DNA of 14,596 nucleotides. It comes from JALYNX01 sp040905925 (GTDB taxonomy: Bacteria; Actinomycetota; Acidimicrobiia; Spongiisociales; ZC4RG35). Below, piece by piece: positions 1 through 7,747 of this stretch. Each line of letters starts with the position of its first letter. Positions within the stretch are counted from its first letter, which is position 1. The stretch is taken from assembly GCA_040905925.1 (NCBI GenBank), contig JBBDQO010000134.1:1-14596 (forward strand), in the 5' to 3' direction. The notes under the pieces were generated by a model. It worked only from the letters and a program-made list of their open reading frames with translations. It was not told where the DNA came from and did no database searches. The translations under genes and the position numbers were made by a program.

Positions 1-2
1 GC

Positions 3-941
3 GAGCGTCAGCGGATGCTGGACGCCGCGGCGGAGCGGTTCTCGGAGCAGGGTGTGGGGCGAGCGGAGCTGGTTCGCCTCGACGTCCCGGGGCGAGGTGC
101 GGGCGAGGAAGGCGACGGCACACTTCGCACCGAGCTCGAGCCTCTGATCCCGCTGCTCCAGTCGGGCTCGCTGTTCGGCGAGAGACAGGGGCTGGAGATC
201 GTCGATGTCCAAAGCCTTCAGGTTGCGGAGGCCGCAGTCCTTGCGGATCTGTTGAGATTCGCAGACATCGAGGCAATGGAAGTCGTGCTTCTGGTGACAG
301 GCGCCACCCCGCGGTCCCTGGCCAAGGTGGTCCAGGATCGTGGGAAGTCGGTGTCGGTCGGGAAGATCTGGGAGCGTCAGGCTTCCCAGTGGCTCGACGC
401 CGAGATCCGTGACCGGGACTTGCAGCTGGACAAGGGGGCAAAGGACGCGCTGCTCCAGAAATTCGGCACCGATACCGCAGCCATGGGCAACGCGCTCGAC
501 CAACTGCACGGGCTTCCCGGCAAGCTCACCAAGCAGATGATCCTCGACCGGTTCAAGAACCGTCCTGACGAGCCCATGTTCCACATCACCGATGCCATCT
601 CCCGGGGCGATGTGGGCGTGGCGTTGCGGAGGTTGTCGGACTTCCTGGTCCACGGTCACCCTCTGGTCTACCTGGCTGCGGTCGAGTCCGATCTCAAACG
701 ACGTTCGCTGGCTGCGGCCGCCCCTGACGAGGAGACCTTTCGCACGTGGACCGGCTCACGGCCGACGGACCGGGGCGCGTCCCGGGTCTGGTCGCAACGG
801 GGGAAAGTTCGGGAGTCTTCGTTGCGTAAGGCCCAGGAAGCGTTGGTCCGCGCCGATCGGGTGATCAAGTCGCAACCTGAAGAGGTTCACCTAGTGACCT
901 TGGAGCGGCTGACGGTTGCCCTGTGCCGGTGGTATGGGTGA
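3..941 (+). CDS. holA: DNA polymerase III subunit delta, 5'-truncated by the window edge
   Basis: Delta subunit of the clamp-loader complex, which opens the sliding clamp and loads it onto primed DNA. The frame is open to the left edge. An ATG at 15 exists, but the codons before it (E-R-Q-R) read as the same helix, and the protein lacks the family's opening segment (the first strand and G-x-D/E-x-x-L region, about 25-30 residues), so the true start lies upstream. Visible family features, counted from the ATG: the L-I-P-L-L-Q-S-G-S-L-F-G-E-R segment near residues 44-57 (the SLF..R region of the family), a DIEAMEVVLLVTG strand near 84-96, then a helical middle region (LLQKFGTDTAAMGNALDQL) and the C-terminal collar with R-A-D-R-V-I-K-S near 280. 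It ends in TGA at 939-941 and converges on rpsT, as in mycobacteria. Identity is inferred from motif order and context; I consider it secure. Confidence 0.9.
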   Translation, partial: ERQRMLDAAAERFSEQGVGRAELVRLDVPGRGAGEEGDGTLRTELEPLIPLLQSGSLFGERQGLEIVDVQSLQVAEAAVLADLLRFADIEAMEVVLLVTGATPRSLAKVVQDRGKSVSVGKIWERQASQWLDAEIRDRDLQLDKGAKDALLQKFGTDTAAMGNALDQLHGLPGKLTKQMILDRFKNRPDEPMFHITDAISRGDVGVALRRLSDFLVHGHPLVYLAAVESDLKRRSLAAAAPDEETFRTWTGSRPTDRGASRVWSQRGKVRESSLRKAQEALVRADRVIKSQPEEVHLVTLERLTVALCRWYG

Positions 942-946
942 TCCCC

Positions 947-1062
947 GTTTCTCCCCCCAGGAGCGAAACGACATTTCTCCCCTCAGGAGCGAAACGACAT
1001 TTCTCCCCCCAGGAGCGAAACGACATTTCTCCCCCCAGGAGCGAAGCGACGTTTGGGGGGAG
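947..1062. repeat. C-rich 26-bp tandem repeat in the holA-rpsT spacer
   Basis: Three complete, nearly identical units lie at 961-986, 987-1012 and 1013-1038. Each reads GAGCGAAACGACATTTC followed by TCCCCCCAG; the first unit has one change (CCTC for CCCC). A half unit (GTTTCTCCCCCCAG, 947-960) precedes them and a diverged 24-bp copy (1039-1062) follows. Each unit contains a short inverted repeat, GAAA-CGACA-TTTC. The spacing is exactly 26 bp, not a multiple of three, and the copies are nearly perfect while the surrounding sequence is unique. This suggests recent slippage or a dispersed intergenic repeat rather than coding sequence. Confidence 0.85.
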
Positions 1063-1122
1063 TACCGGCGAGGCCGGGGAGGGGGGTTCTGGGGGGAGTA
1101 CCGGCGAGGCCGGGGAGGGGGG
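1029..1122. terminator. Possible bidirectional terminator between convergent holA and rpsT
   Basis: The last C-rich unit and the first G-rich unit form a perfect 8-bp stem, CTCCCCCC (1029-1036) with GGGGGGAG (1055-1062), around an 18-nt loop. It is followed by two CCGGC-GAG-GCCGG hairpins. The position, between the ends of two convergent genes, fits a shared transcription end. There is no U-tract on either strand, so this would not be a textbook intrinsic terminator; it could instead block read-through or protect 3' ends. Inferred from structure and position only. Confidence 0.35.
1055..1122. repeat. G-rich 32-bp direct repeat, two copies
   Basis: Two identical 32-bp copies lie at 1055-1086 and 1091-1122, separated by TTCT. 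Each reads GGGGGGAGTACCGGCGAGG followed by CCGGGGAGGGGGG. Each copy holds a perfect 5-bp hairpin CCGGC-GAG-GCCGG (1065-1077 and 1101-1113) flanked by G runs of 4-6. The G runs on the plus strand could support a G-quadruplex with one long loop, or pair with the C runs of the preceding repeat. Confidence 0.85.
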
Positions 1123-1140
1123 CGACTCCGACGCGCCAGC

Positions 1141-1398
1141 TCAGCCGGAGGCTGAGGCCTTCTTGGCCAACCGGGACTTCTTGCGGGCTGCCGTCTTCTT
1201 GTGAAGCACGCCCTTCGAGGTGGCGACGTCGATCTTCTTCTGCGCAACGCGGTACAGATCGTCGGTGGCCTCACCGCCGGCCGCGGCGGCCTCGACCTTC
1301 TTGATGCTCGTCTTGAGGTCGCTGTTGACAGCTTTGTTCCGCATCCGCAACCCATCGTTTTGACGATTGCGCTTGATCTGCGACTTGATGTTGGCCAT
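1141..1398 (-). CDS. rpsT: 30S ribosomal protein S20
   Basis: S20 binds 16S rRNA directly and assembles early into the small subunit. The 85-residue product begins M-A-N-I-K-S-Q-I-K-R-N-R, the standard S20 opening. It continues with a basic helical body (residues 19-33, R-M-R-N-K-A-V-N-S-D-L-K-T-S-I) and ends K-K-T-A-A-R-K-K-S-R-L-A-K-K, the conserved three-helix S20 pattern at usual length. Start ATG is at 1398-1396 and stop TGA at 1143-1141. Only a weak purine stretch (GGAA, about 14 nt upstream) precedes the start. The gene points toward holA and away from lepA, the same relation seen in other actinobacteria. Confidence 0.97.
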   Translation of the reverse strand: MANIKSQIKRNRQNDGLRMRNKAVNSDLKTSIKKVEAAAAGGEATDDLYRVAQKKIDVATSKGVLHKKTAARKKSRLAKKASASG

Positions 1399-1427
1399 GT
1401 CGAAAACCCGATTCCGTTGGTGGGAAA

Positions 1428-1480
1428 CCGGCCGAACCCGCTGCTGGGAGCGCCGGAAACGGCAGAGTAGCAGGGGCCGG
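1428..1480. promoter_or_regulatory. Imperfect inverted repeat in the rpsT-lepA divergent spacer
   Basis: Three nested complementary pairs share one centre: CCGGCC (1428-1433) with GGCCGG (1475-1480), CTGCT (1441-1445) with AGCAG (1469-1473), and GCCG (1452-1455) with CGGC (1460-1463) around GAAA. They are separated by a 7/1 bulge and a 6/5 internal loop, giving 15 pairs in all. On the minus strand it lies about 30-82 nt upstream of the rpsT start, so it could form a leader hairpin there if transcription starts far enough upstream. On the plus strand it lies upstream of the likely lepA start site. Confidence 0.4.
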
Positions 1481-1494
1481 ATCGAAGTTACAAT
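1464..1494. promoter_or_regulatory. Candidate overlapping divergent promoters for lepA (+) and rpsT (-)
   Basis: On the plus strand TACAAT (1489-1494) is a 5/6 match to the -10 consensus and would place the lepA start site near 1501, leaving a leader of only about 12 nt. No convincing -35 is seen. On the minus strand TTGTAA (1493-1488) and TACTCT (1469-1464), 18 bp apart, could serve rpsT, but that -10 is weak and falls inside the inverted repeat. Tentative assignment by eye. Confidence 0.3.
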
Positions 1495-1512
1495 GGGCGC
1501 CTCCCACTACCC

Positions 1513-3317
<1,805 letters not shown>

Positions 3318-3321
<4 letters not shown>

Positions 3322-4490
3322 GCTCCGTGGACACCCATGTCGACGCCAGGTCGGCCTACGTCCACATCCCCTTCTGCTCGTTGGTGTGCCCCTATTGCGA
3401 CTTTGCGGTGGTGGCGGGCGCCGATCACATGATCGACCGCTACGCAGACGCCCTCGCTTCCGAGATCCGGATGTCACCAACCTGGGGCCCTCTCGATTCG
3501 GTGTACTTCGGGGGTGGCACTCCCAGTCACGTGCCGCCGTCGGTGCTGGGCCGGATCCTCTCGACGCTGGAAAGTCACCATGGTCTCCGGGCCGGGGCCG
3601 AGATCTCCCTCGAGGCCAACCCCGAGGACTTCTCGGAAGATCGGGCGGTCGAGCTGAGCCGGTACGGGTTCAACCGGGTGTCGTTTGGTGCTCAGAGCTT
3701 CGACGGGGCGGTGCTGGAGGCGTTGGGACGCCGGCATGGTCCGGAGCAGATAATGACCTCGGTCGCCGCCGCCCGTAGCGCCGGGATGCCGAGTGTCTCG
3801 GTAGACCTGATCTTTGGGACACCACTCGAAACGGATCAATCGTGGGATCAGTCGTTGCAGAAGGTGATCGAGGCGTCACCGGATCATGTCTCGTGTTACG
3901 CCCTGACCGTCGAGCCGGGGACGCCACTCAACCGGGCGGTGATCGCAGGCGCCTCGGCCCCCGATCCCGATGTCCAGGCCGACCGCTATGAGATGGCCGA
4001 GGCCAGCCTCGAGGTCGCCGGCTATCACCGTTATGAGGTCTCGAACTGGTGCCGGCCCGGGCACGAGTGCCGTTACAACCTGACGGTGTGGGCCCAGGGA
4101 CAGTACGAGGCATACGGGAATGGGGCACATCGGTTTAAGGACGGCGTGCGCAGCCGGAACCTGCGGCGCCTCGACGCCTACCTGTCCGAGGTGGAGGCAG
4201 GGCGAAGCCCGATCGCGGGTGCCGAACCGGTCACCGGGTGGGACACCGAGATCGACCGCCTCTTCGTGGGTCTGCGGCGATCCGCTGGCGTCTCCGACGG
4301 GCCCGGTGTGCAGTCCCTGATCGGGTCACCGGAGGGGAGGCTGCTCCATGAAGCCGGTGTCATCGAGATGAGTGGAGACCGCCTCGTGGTGCGGCGCCCC
4401 CTTCTCACCGACGAGGTCCACCGTGCGGTGCTCGGTCTCGAGGCCCCACCCGGGTGGGTGGAGCGGCCAACTGCGGATAACGTGTGCTGA
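3318..4490 (+). CDS. hemW: Radical SAM heme chaperone HemW (coproporphyrinogen III oxidase-like)
   Basis: Radical SAM protein of the HemW branch, which delivers heme and is distinct from the true oxidase HemN. The [4Fe-4S] motif C20-x3-C24-x2-C27 is followed by D-F (29), so the fourth cysteine typical of HemN is absent. The SAM-binding glycine motif G-G-G-T-P-S is at 65-70. H-I-P-F-C (16-20), L-E-A-N-P-E-D and D-L-I-F-G-T-P are all typical. The C-terminal wing helix-turn-helix-like part is present, and 390 residues is normal. The motif usually written H-N-x-x-Y-W, tied to heme binding, reads Y-N-L-T-V-W here (253-258). The gene overlaps lepA by 4 bp (ATGA) and the hrcA start by 1 bp (TGATG), indicating coupled translation. 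The lepA-hemW-hrcA-dnaJ order is common in many bacteria. Confidence 0.93.
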
Positions 4491-5488
4491 TGCTCGAAGA
4501 TCGTCGCTCAGAGATCCTCAGGGCACTGGTGGAGGAGCACATCCGCACCGGGGAGCCGGTGAGCTCACGGGTCGTGGTGGAGAAGGCTCATCTCGCCGTG
4601 TCCACGGCCACCGTTCGCCATGATCTGGCCGCGCTCGAGCAAGAAGGCTTCGTGGTCCAGCCTCACACCTCGGCCGGGAGAATTCCCACCGCCCTCGCTT
4701 ACCGCTATTACGTCGATCATCTCGGGCCGGGTCGATTGCGCTCCGCTGCTCAGGCCAAAGTCAACAGCCTCTTCGGCGAGGTCCATCTCGAGCTCTCCAA
4801 GCTCTTGAGGGCGACTTCCGATCTTCTCGCCGAGATCACCGACCTTCCTGCAGTGGTGGTGGCTCCAGGGATCGCAGGGGACCGGGTCAGGGCGCTCCAG
4901 AGTGTCCAGGTCACGGCCGACCAGATCTTGATCGTGGTGGTGACAGAAGGTGGCCGGGTCCTCCAGCAGCGGGGCCGGGTCCGGGTCCCGGTCACTCCCT
5001 TTGATATCGAGGAGGCGCAGCGCCTCGTCAGCGCCGCCGTCATCGGGAGTGACCTGGGGCACGATCTCAAGATCGGAGACGAGATCATGGGCCGGCTCAA
5101 CGAGCCGACCCGGGAGGCGGTCCTCACCATCGCCGACGGTCTCCATCTCGCCGCCTCTTCCGGTGCCGAGGTTTTCGTCGGGGGAACCCAGCGTCTTTCC
5201 AGTGTGTGGGCCGACCTCTCCGCGGTGCAACGGGTGCTGGAGGTGCTGGAGCGCGAAGCGGAGATCATGAGGCTGCTCGCCGGGGCCTCGGGCACGTCGA
5301 TCCAGATCGGTGCCCAACTGGGTCGTGACGTCGACCTTGCCGTCGTCTCCAAGACGTATGAGGCGGGGAGCGCCGGTGGGTCGGTCGGTGTCATCGGCCC
5401 CATGCGCATGAACTACAAGCGGGCGATCTCCGCGGTGGAAGAGGTCTCCCGGGAGCTAGAGGACCGGATCAGCTCCAAACCCGACTGA
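4490..5488 (+). CDS. hrcA: Heat-inducible transcription repressor HrcA
   Basis: Repressor of chaperonin and chaperone genes that binds CIRCE inverted repeats and is kept active by GroEL. The N-terminal winged helix (about residues 1-75) opens M-L-E-D-R-R-S-E-I-L-R-A-L-V-E and ends in the hallmark H-T-S-A-G-R-I-P (59-66) and Y-R-Y-Y-V-D-H-L (71-78). A GAF-like dimerisation region and the inserted domain follow; the C-terminus contains G-V-I-G-P-M-R-M-N-Y, the typical HrcA ending. I chose ATG 4490 (TGATG overlap with hemW; the opening aligns with the family) over an in-frame GTG at 4484, which adds two residues. Length is 332 residues. No CIRCE-like element (TTAGCACTC-N9-GAGTGCTAA) is visible anywhere in the window, so its targets are presumably elsewhere. 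Confidence 0.94.
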   Translation: MLEDRRSEILRALVEEHIRTGEPVSSRVVVEKAHLAVSTATVRHDLAALEQEGFVVQPHTSAGRIPTALAYRYYVDHLGPGRLRSAAQAKVNSLFGEVHLELSKLLRATSDLLAEITDLPAVVVAPGIAGDRVRALQSVQVTADQILIVVVTEGGRVLQQRGRVRVPVTPFDIEEAQRLVSAAVIGSDLGHDLKIGDEIMGRLNEPTREAVLTIADGLHLAASSGAEVFVGGTQRLSSVWADLSAVQRVLEVLEREAEIMRLLAGASGTSIQIGAQLGRDVDLAVVSKTYEAGSAGGSVGVIGPMRMNYKRAISAVEEVSRELEDRISSKPD

Positions 5489-5492
5489 ATCG

Positions 5493-6566
5493 ATGGCCAG
5501 GGATTACTACTCCATACTCGGGGTCGGTAGGGACGCGACCACCGAGGAGATCAAGAAGGCCTTTCGACGGGTGGCGCGTGCTACCCACCCCGACGCCAAT
5601 CCGGATGACGCCTTGGGCGAGGCGCGGTTCCGGGAGGCGGCCGAGGCTTACGAGGTGCTGGTGGACCCCGAGCGGAGAAGGCGATATGACCGGGGCGACA
5701 CCATCGACCTCTCCGATCTCTTCTCCGGGCTTGGTGGCTTCGACGACATCCTGCGCTCGGTATTCAGCGACGGCGGCCTCTTCGGCTCCCAATCCAGCCG
5801 GTCGAATCGGGGCAGGGATGTTCTGGTCAGGGTCGAGGTGGACCTGGCCTCGGCGGCTTTCGGGACCGAAGCATCGGTGTCGTTCCACACCAGGACCACG
5901 TGTCCACATTGTGCGGGCAGCGGCTCCGAACCAGGGTCCGGTCAGTCGACGTGCCCGGACTGTGGGGGCAGCGGTTCGGTGCGCATGGCGCGCAGGTCGT
6001 TGTTCGGCACGATGATGACGGTCGGGGCCTGTCCGACATGTCACGGTGAAGGGATATTGATCGTCGACCCCTGCCAAACCTGCGCGGGTGCCGGCTCGGT
6101 GCCCGAGGACACAAGTGTCAAAGTGGAGGTGCCCGCAGGGGTGGCGTCGGGGACCAGGCTCCGGCTTTCTGGCCGGGGGGAATCGGGCGGTCGTGCCGGG
6201 CCGCCGGGCGACCTCTATGTCGAGATCGTGGTCGCTCCTGACCCACGTTTCGATCGTGTCGATGCAGACCTCGTCCATCGGGTGACGCTGGGCATCGCCG
6301 AGGCCACTCTTGGTTCGCGGCTGGAGATCCCGCTTCTCGAGGGCGGGGTCACCACTCTCGATATCCCGCCTGCCACCCAACCGGGGACGGCGTTCAGGCT
6401 GGCCGGACTTGGGGTGCCCCGCCTGGGGAGGAGGTCGCGGGGTGACCTTCAGGTGCTGGTCGAAGTCCGGATCCCCGACCAGCTCAGCGCAGAAGAGGAG
6501 TCGTTGCTGCGGCGATGGTCGGATCTGAGAGGTGAGCGCACAGATCGCCCTGCCTCGGCCGGCTGA
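5493..6566 (+). CDS. dnaJ: Type I Hsp40 co-chaperone DnaJ (actinobacterial DnaJ2 type)
   Basis: Co-chaperone that delivers substrates to DnaK and stimulates its ATPase. The J domain covers residues 1-68 with H-P-D at 32-34. The linker after it (about 69-110) is short and poor in glycine, with D-L-S-D-L-F resembling the DIF motif. All four zinc-finger repeats C-x-x-C-x-G-x-G are intact at C137/C140, C154/C157, C180/C183 and C194/C197. The two beta-barrel substrate domains follow (V-P-A-G-V..G-T-R-L-R-L; G-D-L-Y-V-E-I; P-P-A-T-Q-P-G-T). Length 357 residues, slightly short for the family. It follows hrcA by 4 bp and overlaps rsmE (TGATG). The hrcA-dnaJ-rsmE order without dnaK-grpE matches the mycobacterial DnaJ2 locus, so DnaK is expected elsewhere in the genome. 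Confidence 0.95.
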   Translation: MARDYYSILGVGRDATTEEIKKAFRRVARATHPDANPDDALGEARFREAAEAYEVLVDPERRRRYDRGDTIDLSDLFSGLGGFDDILRSVFSDGGLFGSQSSRSNRGRDVLVRVEVDLASAAFGTEASVSFHTRTTCPHCAGSGSEPGSGQSTCPDCGGSGSVRMARRSLFGTMMTVGACPTCHGEGILIVDPCQTCAGAGSVPEDTSVKVEVPAGVASGTRLRLSGRGESGGRAGPPGDLYVEIVVAPDPRFDRVDADLVHRVTLGIAEATLGSRLEIPLLEGGVTTLDIPPATQPGTAFRLAGLGVPRLGRRSRGDLQVLVEVRIPDQLSAEEESLLRRWSDLRGERTDRPASAG

Positions 6567-7219
6567 TGGGTGGACATTTTCCCCACCTCCTGATCGAGAC
6601 GGCCTGGGACGTCGAGACCCTGATGCCGACCAGGGATCAGATCCATCATCTGGAAAGGGTGTTGAAGGTGGCACCCGGCGAGGCGGTGAGCTACACGGAC
6701 GGCAGGGGCACCGTGGGGACGGGTTTCTATGAGAACAGTCGGATCAGCCGCGACCACGAAGGGACTGTGCCGAGACCGAGCCCTCTGACCCTGGCGGTGG
6801 CGCCGCCGGCCAGCCGTGATCGCTGCCGGTTCCTCGTCGAGAAGCTGTCCGAGATGGGCGTTGCCCGTCTTCTCTGGCTGTCGACCCGTCGTGGAGAGGG
6901 CCGGATCCCGCATGTCGGCAAGACTATGTCCTGGGCGGTGTCGGCGCTGGAACAGTCGAGAGGCGGATGGCTGATGGAAATCGGTACCGAGCTCGTCGGC
7001 TGGGATGACTTGGACCGACCCCTTGTGGTGGCCATTCCGGGAGGGGGCAACGAGGTTTTCGAGGTGAGAACTGTTGCCGTTGGGCCGGAGGGGGGGTTGG
7101 ATCCGGCAGAGATCCCGGCTGATGCCGTATCGATCGACCTCGGGACGACGATCCTCAGAGTGGAGACAGCTGCGGTGGTGGCTGCAAGCCGTTTCCGCAG
7201 ACCCTGGCACGGGGGGTGA
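6566..7219 (+). CDS. rsmE: 16S rRNA (uracil1498-N3)-methyltransferase RsmE
   Basis: SPOUT-class methyltransferase that modifies U1498 of 16S rRNA using S-adenosylmethionine. An N-terminal PUA-like barrel (about 1-70) contains the family segment H-H-L-E-R-V-L-K-V-A-P-G-E. The SPOUT domain contains V-E-K-L-S-E-M-G-V, A-L-E-Q-S-R (the A-x-E-Q-S-x-R motif), V-G-P-E-G-G-L (172-178) and the knot motif L-G-T-T-I-L-R-V-E-T-A near 191-201. At 217 residues it is somewhat shorter than the usual ~240. The start ATG overlaps the dnaJ stop (TGATG). It is the last gene of the left operon; a 43-bp spacer follows. Confidence 0.94.
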   Translation: MGGHFPHLLIETAWDVETLMPTRDQIHHLERVLKVAPGEAVSYTDGRGTVGTGFYENSRISRDHEGTVPRPSPLTLAVAPPASRDRCRFLVEKLSEMGVARLLWLSTRRGEGRIPHVGKTMSWAVSALEQSRGGWLMEIGTELVGWDDLDRPLVVAIPGGGNEVFEVRTVAVGPEGGLDPAEIPADAVSIDLGTTILRVETAAVVAASRFRRPWHGG

Positions 7220-7233
7220 CGACCTTCTAGTAT
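7204..7233 (+). promoter_or_regulatory. Candidate promoter for the BldD-like regulator
   Basis: CTGGCA (7204-7209) and TAGTAT (7228-7233) are separated by 18 bp, each matching 4 of 6 consensus bases. The -35 lies in the last codons of rsmE. A start near 7240 would give a leader of about 23 nt containing the Shine-Dalgarno. Assigned by eye; weak. Confidence 0.3.
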
Positions 7234-7249
7234 CTGCTCAGGGCTCACT

Positions 7250-7254
7250 GGGAG
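7250..7254 (+). promoter_or_regulatory. Shine-Dalgarno that decides the TTG start of the BldD-like gene
   Basis: GGGAG at 7250-7254 (within GGGAGAG) lies 8 nt before the TTG at 7263. It is one of the few clear ribosome binding sites in the window and supports TTG 7263 over upstream in-frame starts that would run back through rsmE. Confidence 0.65.
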
Positions 7255-7262
7255 AGCAATCT

Positions 7263-7676
7263 TTGGTCGACAAATTCAGCGCGTCGCTGGGGGTCCGTCT
7301 TCGGGCCGCTCGGCGGCAGCGAGGCTGGTCACTGGGCGAGGTGGAGGCTTTCACCGACGGCGAATTCAAAGCGTCGGTCGTGGGTGCGTATGAACGCGGG
7401 GAACGTGCCATCTCTGTCCAACGTCTCACCCGTCTCGCCGATGTATACGGGGTGGGGCCGACCGAGCTGTTCCCGGGCTCGAAGCCAGCCGATGGACCGA
7501 TGATCGACATCGATGCAGTGGCCGCCGGCCGTGACCACGATCTCGTCGATCGGTATCTTGCCGCCATCCAGTTCATGCGGCGCGAGGGCACTCCTGGGGA
7601 GGTTCGTGACTCCGACAAGGCGGTCATCTCCTCGCTCCTCGAGATTTCGATCAACACCGTGTCCGAGCCTGAATGA
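7263..7676 (+). CDS. BldD-like XRE-family transcriptional regulator
   Basis: Small DNA-binding regulator resembling BldD, the Streptomyces developmental repressor. The 137-residue product has an N-terminal helix-turn-helix (about residues 8-70). Its strongest match is K-A-S-V-V-G-A-Y-E-R-G-E-R-A-I-S-V-Q-R-L (36-55), nearly the BldD sequence, followed by L-A-D-V-Y-G-V and L-F-P-G. The C-terminal domain (about 80-137) contains D-R-Y-L-A-A-I-Q-F-M-R-R-E (96-108) and R-D-S-D (115-118), which line up with the two BldD c-di-GMP-binding stretches but differ in detail (see findings). TTG start chosen from a good Shine-Dalgarno 8 nt upstream and from the N-terminus matching BldD; starting further upstream would overlap rsmE. 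Flanked by 43-bp and 71-bp spacers, it may be transcribed alone. Target genes are unknown; function as a true BldD orthologue is inferred. Confidence 0.85.
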   Translation: MVDKFSASLGVRLRAARRQRGWSLGEVEAFTDGEFKASVVGAYERGERAISVQRLTRLADVYGVGPTELFPGSKPADGPMIDIDAVAAGRDHDLVDRYLAAIQFMRREGTPGEVRDSDKAVISSLLEISINTVSEPE

Positions 7677-7686
7677 AGTCGGAGTA

Positions 7687-7715
7687 TTAGCCCAAGTCCG
7701 CCGGCTGGATAGAAT
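7687..7715 (+). promoter_or_regulatory. Candidate promoter for the phoH-pgpH-ybeY-CBS-era run
   Basis: TAGAAT (7710-7715) matches the -10 consensus at 5 of 6 positions. TTAGCC (7687-7692), 17 bp upstream, is a weak -35 (3 of 6). A start near 7722 would leave about 26 nt before the phoH GTG. This is the largest non-coding spacer within the co-directional block, which supports a promoter here. Confidence 0.4.
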
Positions 7716-7747
7716 TACCGCGGCGCCACAATCAGGGCGTCGTTTCC

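Noticed and set aside
961..1122. CRISPR array
   Set aside because: The repeats are directly tandem with no unique spacers of 25-40 bp, and no cas gene is present.
916..1204. Plus-strand frames through the C-rich and G-rich repeats that would encode repetitive peptides
   Set aside because: The repeat unit is 26 bp, so successive copies change frame and give no periodic protein. The frames run into antisense rpsT and have no ribosome binding site.
5469..6674. A 401-codon minus-strand frame opposite dnaJ
   Set aside because: It is the mirror of dnaJ codons, rich in Arg, Pro and Gly, with no family features; dnaJ explains the region fully.
7074..7262. Longer N-terminus for the BldD-like gene, starting inside rsmE
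   Set aside because: It would overlap rsmE by about 145 bp, the added residues are unlike BldD, and a good Shine-Dalgarno precedes the TTG at 7263.
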